A stretch of DNA of 64,000 nucleotides from Prevotella sp. DNF00663. GTDB taxonomy: Bacteria; Bacteroidota; Bacteroidia; Bacteroidales; Bacteroidaceae. Positions 47,122-55,207 of this stretch are shown here, piece after piece. A program made the translations under genes and the position numbers. Below the pieces are notes generated by a model. That model had not been told where the DNA came from. It did not search any database and saw only the letters and a list, made by a program, of their open reading frames with translations. Positions within the stretch are counted from its first letter, which is position 1, and the number at the start of each line of letters is the position of its first letter. The stretch lies in NCBI RefSeq assembly GCF_001553265.1, contig NZ_KQ960659.1:28921-92920 (forward strand), given 5' to 3'.

Positions 47122-49779
47122 TTATTGAACCGCAGAAATCATCTCTATATCGTATATAGCATTGGGAGTGACGGTGAGCCTGACCGTCTGATACCCTTTT
47201 TCCTCAAAGACGAGCACGTCTCCCACGCGACTTTGCAAACGATAGACACCTTTCTTATCGGTCAACACCGTTGTCTTACCACCATTGGTCGACACCTTTA
47301 CCTGTCTCATCGGGGTTGCTTGCACATCTCTTACCACTCCTACGATGCTAATAGATTTGCCTAAATCGGCCTTCTTGATTCCTTTCTGACTGTTGCTAAC
47401 CGTTGCCGTAGTAAGATTGTTTTGCCCTACCGTGACGGTATCTGTAAGCAAAATATTGTCTGACGAACTGCCTATCATCACCGAGAAATCGCCCGGCTCT
47501 ACCACTTTCTTGTATTCATTGTTGTATAAAGCCAACTCGCCTACAGGCACTTTGAATGTCAGTTGCTTCGTCTCTTTGGGGGCAATAGCCACCTTTTCAA
47601 AAGCATAGAGTTGCTTAACAGGCGTAGTTACCGAGCCAACTAGATCACGAATGTAGAGTTGCGGGACTTCCATACCGATGCGTGTGCCTTGATTGGTCAC
47701 GTCGAAGGTGACGGTTAGCGTGTCTTTCTCTGCCAATTTACGACGCTGTACCTTCAGATTGGAATAGGCAAAGCGAGTATAGGAGCGCCCAAAACCAAAG
47801 CTATATTCGGCATAAGGGTCGGAGAAAACATAGTCACGTCCCGGTGTTTCGAGCGTACCTTTTCTATTATAGAAGCCCTTATCGGTAGGAAGATAGTTGT
47901 AATAGCAAGGCAGATGACCTACACTCTTGGGGAAAGAGATGGGCAAGCGTCCCGAAGGGTTCACCTTACCAAATAATACTTCGGCCAATGCAGTGCCACT
48001 TTGTTCGCCACCATACCACTGTACCAACAGCGCATTGCAACGCTTGTTGAAACTACCCGTAACGAGCGGACGACCTGTAACCAGCACAACGATGAACGGC
48101 TTACCCTGTTTAGCGATTTCATCTACGAGTTCCTGCTGTACACCGGGAAGCGTAAGATTGCTTAAATCGAAGCCCTCACCGCTTGTAGCAGGGTCGGAAG
48201 CGCGTGCCAAGAGTGCGCTCTGCGTACCCACACATACGATGGTTAAGTCGCTTTTCTGCACAGCCTTGACAGCTTCATCAAAGCCTTTTTTATCTTGAGA
48301 CCATAGGTCGCATCCCTTGGCATAGTTCACTTGTACTTGCTTTCCCACCAATTTTCGGATGCCCTCAAACGGTGTTACACCATCTTTCTTTTGGTCGCTC
48401 CATGAGTAATCGCCAAATTGTACGTGGTCGGCATTAGGTCCTACCACCGCGATACTCGACAGTTTATCCGCCGACAATGGCAGACAATCATTTTTATTCT
48501 CCAACAATACGATGCTCTCACGAGCTGTATTGAGTGCCACCTCTATCGCTTCGGGCGTGTGTACATTCCTCTTTAGCCCCATCGTATCGGGCAACTCATC
48601 CTCGAAAAGTCCCGATGCAAACTTCGTATAGAGTATATGTCGCACAGCATCATCAATGTCTTTTTCGCTTATCTTACCTTGTCTGATAAGTTCCAATGCA
48701 TACTGGTAGCAATCGCTACTAGCCTCTAAATCCAGTCCAGCAGTAATCGCTTTCTGTGCAGCCTCGGCATTGTTGCCCGCCACATGGTGGAAACATTCAA
48801 GCATAGAGACCGAACCCCAATCGGAATATACATATCCTTTAAAGTGCAGACTGTCACGTAAGAGCGATTTAAGGAAATAAGGTGACGAGGTTATAGGTTC
48901 TCCATCGTACGAACTATAGCAGTTCATCACGCTGAGCGGATGGCATTCGCGGATGACATATTCAAACGGTTTGGCGTATAATCCCAGCAATTCTCGACGC
49001 CCACCGCGTACAGAAGCGAGGTTCAGACCACCTTCCGGAGTGCCGTGAGCAACGAAATGTTTGAGCGTAGGAATCTGTTTATGGTCTTGAAGCCCATTGA
49101 TGTAGGCAGCTCCCATCTTTGAAATGAGCAACGGATCTTCGCCATACGTCTCTTCCACGCGCCCCCACCTCGGTTCGCGGGCAATATCTAAGTCGGGTGC
49201 CAACGCTTGTTTGGCGCCAATGGCTTGCATCTCTTTGCCTACAAAATGACCGACTTTTCGTATCAGCTGCGGATTGAAAGTCGCACCAAGAGCTATGGAT
49301 TGCGGAAAAATAGTACATCCATCTTGTACCACTCCGTGCAATCCTTCCATCACAGGAATAACAGGTATGCCGAGTCGAGTGTGATAACGCATGTGCTTCT
49401 GAATCTGGTACATGGCATTGAGATACTGCTCCGATGAATAAGGAAAAGCCTCCACGCATCCAAAACTCAGACCATCGGTCGATTTGATCAATTTATCTAT
49501 GTCGACGCGTCCGTCCGAATTGTAGTGTTTAAAATGTATATGCCGCATTTGCGCCACTTTCTCTTCCAACGTCATCCTACCCAAAAGGTCTTCCACCCGC
49601 TGCTCTACAGGTGCCTGTGGATCCTTGTATAGTGGGATGGATGAATCGACTTTTTTGCTTTGTCCCTGTACATTAAGAGTCGTAGAAAACAACAACAGTA
49701 TACCCATGACACCGTTCATCATGGTCGAAAGAGTTTTTTTACAAAGTTTGGAATGCTGCTTTTGCTTAGTATTGTCCAT
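47122..49779 (-). CDS. GH3 beta-glucosidase-type enzyme with C-terminal carboxypeptidase-regulatory-like domain
   Basis: An 885-residue exported glycosidase. The start MDNTKQKQHSKL (49779) gives a signal peptide ending NVQGQ. The N-terminal barrel has RWGRVEETYGEDPLL, the KHF(V)AHG segment and the nucleophile Asp in YVYSDWGSV. The alpha/beta sandwich domain holds GPNADHVQFGDYSW, and the fibronectin III-like domain ends near VMIGSSSDNI. Unusually, about 75 further residues follow: SISIVGVVRDVQATPMRQV then TVLTDKKGVYRLQ and VLVFEEKGYQTV, the pattern of a carboxypeptidase-regulatory-like domain normally found at the N-terminus of TonB-dependent receptors. Beta-glucosidase or beta-xylosidase activity is likely. 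It stands alone. Confidence 0.9.
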   Translation of the reverse strand: MDNTKQKQHSKLCKKTLSTMMNGVMGILLLFSTTLNVQGQSKKVDSSIPLYKDPQAPVEQRVEDLLGRMTLEEKVAQMRHIHFKHYNSDGRVDIDKLIKSTDGLSFGCVEAFPYSSEQYLNAMYQIQKHMRYHTRLGIPVIPVMEGLHGVVQDGCTIFPQSIALGATFNPQLIRKVGHFVGKEMQAIGAKQALAPDLDIAREPRWGRVEETYGEDPLLISKMGAAYINGLQDHKQIPTLKHFVAHGTPEGGLNLASVRGGRRELLGLYAKPFEYVIRECHPLSVMNCYSSYDGEPITSSPYFLKSLLRDSLHFKGYVYSDWGSVSMLECFHHVAGNNAEAAQKAITAGLDLEASSDCYQYALELIRQGKISEKDIDDAVRHILYTKFASGLFEDELPDTMGLKRNVHTPEAIEVALNTARESIVLLENKNDCLPLSADKLSSIAVVGPNADHVQFGDYSWSDQKKDGVTPFEGIRKLVGKQVQVNYAKGCDLWSQDKKGFDEAVKAVQKSDLTIVCVGTQSALLARASDPATSGEGFDLSNLTLPGVQQELVDEIAKQGKPFIVVLVTGRPLVTGSFNKRCNALLVQWYGGEQSGTALAEVLFGKVNPSGRLPISFPKSVGHLPCYYNYLPTDKGFYNRKGTLETPGRDYVFSDPYAEYSFGFGRSYTRFAYSNLKVQRRKLAEKDTLTVTFDVTNQGTRIGMEVPQLYIRDLVGSVTTPVKQLYAFEKVAIAPKETKQLTFKVPVGELALYNNEYKKVVEPGDFSVMIGSSSDNILLTDTVTVGQNNLTTATVSNSQKGIKKADLGKSISIVGVVRDVQATPMRQVKVSTNGGKTTVLTDKKGVYRLQSRVGDVLVFEEKGYQTVRLTVTPNAIYDIEMISAVQ

Positions 49780-49869
49780 GGTTTTTATTATGTATATAAG
49801 GATTGACTGCAAACTTACGAAAATAAAATAAAATGACAAAATAAATTTATCGAAAAATGTATATACGCA

Positions 49870-49905
49870 AAGAGCGGATGTATCAAAATTGATACATCCG
49901 CTCTT
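49870..49905. terminator. Terminator after the greA-HIT unit
   Basis: AAGAGCGGATGTATCA (49870-49885) pairs perfectly with TGATACATCCGCTCTT (49890-49905), loop AAAT. It lies just downstream of the minus-strand HIT gene. Confidence 0.75.
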
Positions 49906-49946
49906 GTATGATGGTCTAATTGCCTATGATGGGCTATGAACGATAA

Positions 49947-50342
49947 TTATTTCTTGAATTCGGCGTAAATCTTAGCTGCTATTTCCTTGAATTCCTCTTC
50001 GTTCAACTGCAACTTCTCTTTGTGGAAATCCACATCGGCCTCGCTGTTAATTGGCATCAGATGGATATGTGCATGGGGCACTTCCAATCCCAATACCACC
50101 TGAGCAACCTTCTTACAAGGGAAAACTGTCTTGATAGCGGCAGCCACTTTCTTGGCAAATAGCTGGAAAGCAGCCAACTCTTCATCGTCCATATCGAAGA
50201 TATAATCTACCTCACGACGCGGAATCACCAGTGTATGCCCTTTCACCAAGGGATTAATATCAAGGAAAGCGTAGAAGTTCTCGTCTTCCGCACACTTGTA
50301 GCTAGGAATCTCTCCGGCTGCAATCTTTGAAAAAATATCCAT
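49947..50342 (-). CDS. HIT-family nucleotide hydrolase
   Basis: A 131-residue HIT (histidine triad) protein of the Hint type. The catalytic motif is VPHAHIHLMP, and the N-terminus reads DIFSKIAAGEIPSYK, as in bacterial HinT/YcfF proteins that hydrolyse AMP-lysine-type phosphoramidates. It is cytoplasmic and follows greA by 35 nt in the same transcript, an order seen throughout Bacteroidales. Confidence 0.94.
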   Translation of the reverse strand: MDIFSKIAAGEIPSYKCAEDENFYAFLDINPLVKGHTLVIPRREVDYIFDMDDEELAAFQLFAKKVAAAIKTVFPCKKVAQVVLGLEVPHAHIHLMPINSEADVDFHKEKLQLNEEEFKEIAAKIYAEFKK

Positions 50343-50377
50343 CGCGTGTCTGTTTATAAGTTGATAAAACTTTCGAT

Positions 50378-50845
50378 TTAGTCTAGCGAAATATTGTCGA
50401 TACGCAGTTTGATAGTGCCTCGTGGAATCTTAATTTCCACCTCATCGCCCACCTTCTTGTTCAGCAATCCCTGCGCAATCGGAGTCTTAATCGAAATCTT
50501 ACCGGCTTTCAAGTCGGCTTCGCTTTCGCTCACGATGGTGTAAGTCATCTTGGTTTTAGTGGCTAGATTGGTCATCTCCACCTTCGACATAATCTGTACA
50601 GCATCAGTACTGAGGCGAGATACGTCTACGATCTTGGCCTCAGCCAAAGCCAGCTTGATTTTATTAATCTTATCTTCAAGATGAGCTTGTGCCTCTTTAG
50701 CGGCGTCGTACTCCGAATTTTCACTTAAATCGCCCTTGTCACGAGCCTCTGCAATAGCGGCCGATGCCTTAGGACGTTCTACAGCTTCTAGCTGTTTGAG
50801 CTGTGCTACGAGATTATCGTAGCCTTCTTGTGACATGTATGCCAT
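50378..50845 (-). CDS. greA: Transcription elongation factor GreA
   Basis: A 155-residue GreA. The N-terminal coiled coil with EARDKGDLSENSEYDAAK contains the acidic tip that enters the RNA polymerase secondary channel, and the C-terminal FKBP-like domain ends VGDEVEIKIPRGTIKLRI with the SPIAQGLLNKKVGD-type signature seen here as TPIAQGLLNKKVGD. It rescues backtracked polymerase. Its promoter is 120 nt upstream. Confidence 0.95.
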   Translation of the reverse strand: MAYMSQEGYDNLVAQLKQLEAVERPKASAAIAEARDKGDLSENSEYDAAKEAQAHLEDKINKIKLALAEAKIVDVSRLSTDAVQIMSKVEMTNLATKTKMTYTIVSESEADLKAGKISIKTPIAQGLLNKKVGDEVEIKIPRGTIKLRIDNISLD

Positions 50846-50969
50846 ATAAAATAAATTTTAAAAATTGTCTTAAAGTTTTTCCGAGATACAACAAAAACGA
50901 CGAATTCCGACAGCCTTTGTGTTGTCGGAATCCTACTTTCCATTGTCTACTTCATGTCTATTCTGTTGG

Positions 50970-51000
50970 CAAAGATAGACATTATTTTGTTAACAACCAA
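50970..51000 (-). promoter_or_regulatory. Promoter of greA-HIT
   Basis: On the minus strand TTG (51000-50998), 20 nt, TATCTTTG (50977-50970): full consensus match. Confidence 0.68.
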
Positions 51001-51189
51001 TTATTTCTCCCAAATTTACACTTTTAAAACTTTTGTCCATATTTGTTACCAAAGTCAAAGTGACACTCCCATAATCCTCCTCGGTCTAATCAGACTTCTC
51101 ACTTCTCGTTCCAAACTCGCCTACTTACCAACTCAAAAGTTCTCCCTCTTCTTGAAAGAAGACTGAGGAGAAGTTAGTGCATGGGCGCA

Positions 51190-51245
51190 ACAACAACGCT
51201 GCAATGCCTAGACAGCCTTGCTGACAAGCCCGAACAGCAACGTTG
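51190..51245 (+). repeat. 22-nt palindrome array, copy E (three units)
   Basis: Units start at 51190 (ACAACAACGCTG), 51212 (ACAGCCTTGCTG) and 51234 (ACAGCAACGTTG), exactly 22 nt apart, with spacers caaTGCCtag and acaAGCCcga in the same orientation as the other copies. Confidence 0.82.
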
Positions 51246-51359
51246 CCCCACCTCTGCAGTCCGCTGATAGTAAGAAGTAAAAAGTGAGAAATAAAAAGTT
51301 TAAAGAAGATAAAGATAGGCTCTACAAAACTAATACCTTGCCTTTTATTTTCCGGAAAA

Positions 51360-51462
51360 TGTGATTTTTAGCCCCAAAACAGTCTGATTTTTGTGATTTT
51401 TACCTATATTTATATGCATAAAATGTGATTTTACGGTTAAAAACAGTTCATTTTTTGTGATT
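51360..51462 (+). repeat. Four-copy TGTGATT array with exact 32-nt period
   Basis: TGTGATT occurs at 51360, 51392, 51424 and 51456, each exactly 32 nt after the last; the first three extend to TGTGATTTT. Units one and three also share AAAACAGT about 15 nt downstream, giving a 64-nt super-period. The last copy ends 14 nt before the ATPase start codon at 51476. The array looks like an operator or a set of protein-binding sites rather than a CRISPR: the units are AT-rich, and the sequence between cores is partly conserved. Confidence 0.8.
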
Positions 51463-51475
51463 AATAACATCTAGA

Positions 51476-52822
51476 ATGCTTAACAGAAAGATTGATACAT
51501 ACTTGGCAGAGTGGCGCAAACGGGAGCATCGTCTTCCTATTATCGTGAAAGGAGCACGCCAAATAGGCAAATCAACCTCTATTCGTTCATTTGCCACGGC
51601 AAACTATCGCAGTGTGATAGAAGTGAACTTCGTCTTGCAACCTCATTTCAAATCTATCTTTGAAAACGGTTACGAGGTAGACGAAATATTAAAACAACTC
51701 TCTCTACGCAATCCACAATTCCAATTCATAGTTGGTGAAACGCTTATTTTCTTCAACGAGATTCAGGCCTGTCCAAGCTGTGCGACTTGCTTAAAATCCT
51801 TTGCCATAGATGGGCGCTACGATGTTATCTGCTCCGGTTCACTTATGGGCATCAGCTACAAAGAGATTGAATCAGTGAGCGTAGGTTACAAAGAAGACTA
51901 CGATATGTACTCCATGGACTTCGAAGAATTCCTGTGGGCTCGCGGCTATAATGCACAGATTATCGACGACATGTATACACACATGTCGACCTTAACGCCA
52001 TTTAGTGAGGGGGAAATGCATATCTTCATGTCTCTATTCCACGAATATATGATTCTTGGAGGTATGCCGGCCGTCGTCAACAAATTTATAGAAAAAGGAA
52101 ATTTTAGCGGGTCACTAAATCTACAACGACAGCTCCTAAGAGACTACGAAGAAGATATAACCAAGTACGCAGAGGGTTTGGACAAAGGAAAAATAAAGCA
52201 AGTATACAGCCATATACCCGTTTTCCTAGCTAAAGACTATAAAAAATTCCAAATATCAAAGATTGCCAAAGGGGCACGTAACAGGGAATATGTAGGTACC
52301 ATTGACTGGCTTGCAGATGCAGGAATCATCAATATATGTTATCTGCTTGAAAATACCGAACTGCCACTAAAAGGAAATTATTCGCCTAATTGTTATAAAC
52401 TATACTTCCATGACACCGGTCTACTCGTTGCATCATTGGATGATGAGGCACAAGACGACTTGCGCCTAAACCAAAATTTCGGAACTTACAAGGGAGCACT
52501 CTACGAGAATATCGTTGGTGAAATGCTTGTCAAACAAGGGTACCAACTCTATTTTTATCGCAATGATAAAAGCTCTATTGAAATGGATTTCTTTGTTCGG
52601 GACACAAAATCGCTCATCCCTGTCGAAGTAAAAGCTAATGATAATTCCACACCATCACTCAATAAGCTCATAGAGGGTGCACACTATCCGGATATTCACT
52701 ACGGAATCAAACTAGGAAACAAGAACATTGGATTTAACGGAAAGTTCTATACATTTCCTTATTTCCTCACTTTCTTGCTGAAAAAGTATCTCCGAGACCA
52801 ACATTCATACGAAAATAAATAA
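51476..52822 (+). CDS. AAA ATPase with DUF4143 domain
   Basis: A 448-residue protein of a large, poorly understood family. The N-terminal ATPase has Walker A GARQIGKSTS (about 25-34). Walker B reads LIFFNEIQACP, with Asn where the family normally has Asp, and sensor 1 reads YDVICSGSLMGI. The C-terminal DUF4143 domain ends with a restriction-nuclease-like pattern, SIEMDFFVRD then LIPVEVKAND (D ... ExK). It is cytoplasmic, stands alone, and its start codon is tucked against a 32-nt periodic array, suggesting autoregulation. The true function is unknown; a link to defence or a toxin-like role has been suggested for related proteins only in general terms. Confidence 0.85.
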   Translation: MLNRKIDTYLAEWRKREHRLPIIVKGARQIGKSTSIRSFATANYRSVIEVNFVLQPHFKSIFENGYEVDEILKQLSLRNPQFQFIVGETLIFFNEIQACPSCATCLKSFAIDGRYDVICSGSLMGISYKEIESVSVGYKEDYDMYSMDFEEFLWARGYNAQIIDDMYTHMSTLTPFSEGEMHIFMSLFHEYMILGGMPAVVNKFIEKGNFSGSLNLQRQLLRDYEEDITKYAEGLDKGKIKQVYSHIPVFLAKDYKKFQISKIAKGARNREYVGTIDWLADAGIINICYLLENTELPLKGNYSPNCYKLYFHDTGLLVASLDDEAQDDLRLNQNFGTYKGALYENIVGEMLVKQGYQLYFYRNDKSSIEMDFFVRDTKSLIPVEVKANDNSTPSLNKLIEGAHYPDIHYGIKLGNKNIGFNGKFYTFPYFLTFLLKKYLRDQHSYENK

Positions 52823-52860
52823 TACATATTAACCAACACGATAATAAAACAAAGGCTTCG

Positions 52861-52892
52861 TTTGTCGTTTTCCTCTTTATTTCGTATTTTTG
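52861..52892 (+). promoter_or_regulatory. Promoter of mlaE-mlaF, very close to the start codon
   Basis: TTTG (52861-52864), 20 nt, TATTTTTG (52885-52892). The start codon is at 52900, so transcription would begin within a few bases of it. Confidence 0.65.
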
Positions 52893-52899
52893 CAACGAT

Positions 52900-53646
52900 A
52901 TGCTTATCTTTAAATATCTCAATACATTAGGTAAATACCTACTGCTTATGGGGCGCACATTCAGCCGTCCCGAACGCATGCGCATGTTCTTCAAACAATA
53001 CGTGAAGGAGATGTCGCAATTGGGTATCGACTCCATTGGCATCGTTTTGCTCATCTCTTTCTTCATCGGAGCAGTGATTTGCATTCAGATGAAAGTGAAT
53101 ATCCAAAGTCCATGGATGCCTCGATGGGTAACGGGATATACTACTCGCGAGATTATGTTGCTGGAGTTTTCCAGTTCTATCATGTGTCTGATATTGGCCG
53201 GAAAGGTGGGGTCGAACATCGCTTCCGAATTGGGAACAATGCGAGTGACGCAACAAATCGATGCACTTGACATCATGGGCGTAAACTCGGCAAGCTATCT
53301 CATCCTGCCAAAGATATTAGGGCTGATGACCATCATGCCGTTTCTTGTCATTTTCAGTTCGTTCATGGGTATCATAGGTTCATACGCCACGGCTTATATA
53401 GGGCACATGTTGTCGCCCGATGACTTGACATTGGGCCTGCAACATGCATTTAAATCATGGTTCGTATGGATGAGTATTATCAAGAGTACATTCTTCGCCT
53501 TCGTCATAGCTAGCGTGTCTTCGTACTTCGGATACACCGTCGAAGGCGGTTCTGTTGAAGTAGGAAAATCGAGTACCGATGCTGTTGTGAGCAGCAGTGT
53601 GCTGATATTGTTCTCGGATGTGTTCCTCACTCAACTCTTATCTTAA
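52900..53646 (+). CDS. mlaE: MlaE-family ABC transporter permease
   Basis: A 248-residue inner-membrane permease for phospholipid transport between the membranes. It has the MlaE/YrbE pattern: five or six transmembrane helices, SFFIGAVICIQMKV, LEFSSSIMCLILAGKVGSN, and the conserved ELGTMRVTQQIDALDIMGV coupling segment. It starts MLIFKYLNTLGKYLLLMGR; this N-terminal helix is conserved in relatives, so the ATG at 52900 is probably right despite the very short leader. The ATPase gene follows 12 nt later. The MCE-domain partner is not in this window. Confidence 0.93.
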   Translation: MLIFKYLNTLGKYLLLMGRTFSRPERMRMFFKQYVKEMSQLGIDSIGIVLLISFFIGAVICIQMKVNIQSPWMPRWVTGYTTREIMLLEFSSSIMCLILAGKVGSNIASELGTMRVTQQIDALDIMGVNSASYLILPKILGLMTIMPFLVIFSSFMGIIGSYATAYIGHMLSPDDLTLGLQHAFKSWFVWMSIIKSTFFAFVIASVSSYFGYTVEGGSVEVGKSSTDAVVSSSVLILFSDVFLTQLLS

Positions 53647-53658
53647 TTTCCGCATACA

Positions 53659-54420
53659 ATGATAGAAGTAAAACATCTCACTAAATCGTTCGAAGACAAG
53701 ACCGTACTCAAAGACATCAATGTGGTGTTTGAGGACAGTAAGACCAATCTTATCATCGGACAAAGCGGTAGCGGAAAGACAGTTTTGATGAAAAATCTCG
53801 TGGGATTGCTCGAACCAACAGCTGGTCAAGTGCTCTACGATGGACGCGACTTCGTGACAATGTCAAAGCGTGAGCGCGTCATGATGCGTCGAGAGATGGG
53901 CATGATATTCCAAAGTGCAGCCCTATTCGACTCGCTGAACGTATTGGAAAACGTGATGTTCCCACTGGATATGTTCTCTACCATGACACTGAGAGAACGA
54001 CAGAAGCGGGCACAAGACTGCTTGGCACGCGTAAACTTGCTGGATGCGCAGAACAAATTCCCCGGAGAAATATCCGGAGGTATGCAAAAACGTGTGGCCA
54101 TAGCACGTGCCATCGTGCTGAATCCCAAGTACCTGTTCTGCGACGAACCTAACTCCGGACTCGATCCGAAGACCTCGCTTGTCATTGACGAACTGCTTTC
54201 GGGCATCACCAAGGAGTTTGGTATTACTACCATCATCAATACCCACGACATGAACTCAGTCATGGGCATCGGTGAGAATATTCTCTTTATCTATCAAGGG
54301 CACAAAGAATGGCAGGGTAGCAAAGACGAGGTGATGAACTCGACGAACGAGAAACTCAATGCATTGGTGTTTGCTTCCGACCTCTTCCGTAAAGTAAAGG
54401 CCGCTAATACTACAGGATAA
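53659..54420 (+). CDS. mlaF: MlaF-family ABC transporter ATP-binding protein
   Basis: A 253-residue ATPase partner of the MlaE-like permease. Walker A is IGQSGSGKTVLMKNL, the signature is EISGGMQKRVAIARAI, and Walker B is YLFCDEPNSGLDP; the switch His is in NTHDMNSVM. The ISGGMQKRVA form of the signature is that of MlaF/Mkl proteins. It powers lipid movement to or from the outer membrane. Confidence 0.94.
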   Translation: MIEVKHLTKSFEDKTVLKDINVVFEDSKTNLIIGQSGSGKTVLMKNLVGLLEPTAGQVLYDGRDFVTMSKRERVMMRREMGMIFQSAALFDSLNVLENVMFPLDMFSTMTLRERQKRAQDCLARVNLLDAQNKFPGEISGGMQKRVAIARAIVLNPKYLFCDEPNSGLDPKTSLVIDELLSGITKEFGITTIINTHDMNSVMGIGENILFIYQGHKEWQGSKDEVMNSTNEKLNALVFASDLFRKVKAANTTG

Positions 54421-54425
54421 TAAAA

Positions 54426-54456
54426 CAAAAAATGGTATCCGCTTGGCGGATACCAT
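54426..54456 (-). terminator. Terminator of the TfoX-like gene
   Basis: ATGGTATCCGC (54432-54442) pairs perfectly with GCGGATACCAT (54446-54456), and the minus strand continues into a run of T. It may also end mlaF transcripts from the other side. Confidence 0.8.
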
Positions 54457-54511
54457 CCCTAATAAAAATTTCAAATATTACTTTTTCTTCTTGACTTTAG
54501 GCATAGGCAAT

Positions 54512-54799
54512 TCAGCACAAGTTACTTTTACCAAAGCCGAGATAAAAATCCCTATCGTCCACATCCGATATAAGGAAGTAGTCTTTCGCCCCATCATAGG
54601 GTGACGCCAATACGGGAGTTCCAAGCAAAGTTGCTCCCGCTTGAGTCGGGTTCACAAAGAACCGATCGTCACAAATAAGGCCGAAAATTTTCCCATCGCA
54701 ATAGATTCCGTAATCACCAAACATCTTTCTGAAGGTAATTACGCCTGCTCCAACAGCTTGGTCGGCCACATACTGTACATAATCTAATTGACTGGCCAT
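54512..54799 (-). CDS. TfoX N-terminal-domain protein with a frameshifted tail
   Basis: A 95-residue reading frame: DYVQYVADQAVGAGVITFRKMFGDYGIY (cut here at MFGDYGIY), FGLICDDRFFVNPT and ASPYDGAKDYFLISD are typical of the TfoX N-terminal domain, a small protein related to competence regulators. The frame ends FGKSNLC, but the next frame continues ISALVKVTCAELPMPKVKKK to a stop at 54478, which is the natural tail of this family. A single extra T in GATTTTTATC (minus strand, 54544-54548) accounts for it. Sequencing error or real truncation are both possible. It lies 4 nt after the lipoprotein gene. Confidence 0.78.
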   Translation of the reverse strand: MASQLDYVQYVADQAVGAGVITFRKMFGDYGIYCDGKIFGLICDDRFFVNPTQAGATLLGTPVLASPYDGAKDYFLISDVDDRDFYLGFGKSNLC

Positions 54800-54803
54800 A
54801 TCT

Positions 54804-55202
54804 TTATCTTAAATACCACACGCCCTTATGCTGCACCATAGGCACCACTATCTGCTCGTTGGTGCTGTCACCATAGACTATTTGCATCATCACTTGAGCT
54901 ACATGCTTAGCCGTATCGGCCTTACCACTGACAATACGAATATCCTTAATACCACGATGTTCGTCATTTTGCTGTCCGATAAACATGGCCGCGTTGTCGG
55001 CCAATTGCTTCTGATAACTTGCAGGAAGACTATCTGGGCGATACGTTCCGGCCACAAAAGCATCGTAATCACCATGCAATAGATAGTCGTAATAGAGCTT
55101 AGCAGCACGCGCAGCCAACTCTCCTTGGTCGTCTTGCTTGCCACCACAGGCTGCAAAACTGAGCAATATACAGGTCAATAGCAATACAGGAAGTCTCTTC
55201 AT
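54804..55202 (-). CDS. Small lipoprotein, DUF4878-like
   Basis: A 132-residue exported lipoprotein. The start MKRLPVLLLTCILL (55202) gives lipobox FAAC (Cys19); the longer frame to 55256 overlaps der and is rejected. The body has the NTF2-like pattern of DUF4878-type proteins: AARAAKLYYDYLLHGDYDAF, then VSGKADTAKHVAQVMMQIVY and PMVQHKGVWYL. It starts 5 nt after the der stop codon and is likely part of the der transcript. Function unknown. Confidence 0.8.
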   Translation of the reverse strand: MKRLPVLLLTCILLSFAACGGKQDDQGELAARAAKLYYDYLLHGDYDAFVAGTYRPDSLPASYQKQLADNAAMFIGQQNDEHRGIKDIRIVSGKADTAKHVAQVMMQIVYGDSTNEQIVVPMVQHKGVWYLR

Positions 55203-55207
55203 CGCAC

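Larger units (their letters stand above)
50846..51475. other. Intergenic region with greA promoter, array E and the 32-nt TGTGATT array
   Basis: 630 bases between divergent genes. From left: the greA leader and promoter (50970-51000, minus), a pyrimidine-rich stretch of the composite repeat type (51080-51180), copy E of the 22-nt array (51190-51245), an AT-rich segment, and the 32-nt array (51360-51462) that runs to the ATPase start. Confidence 0.65.

Noticed and set aside
51360..51462. The 32-nt array as a CRISPR
   Set aside because: Only a 7-9 nt core is conserved at each step, the rest is AT-rich and partly shared between alternate units, and there are no cas genes.
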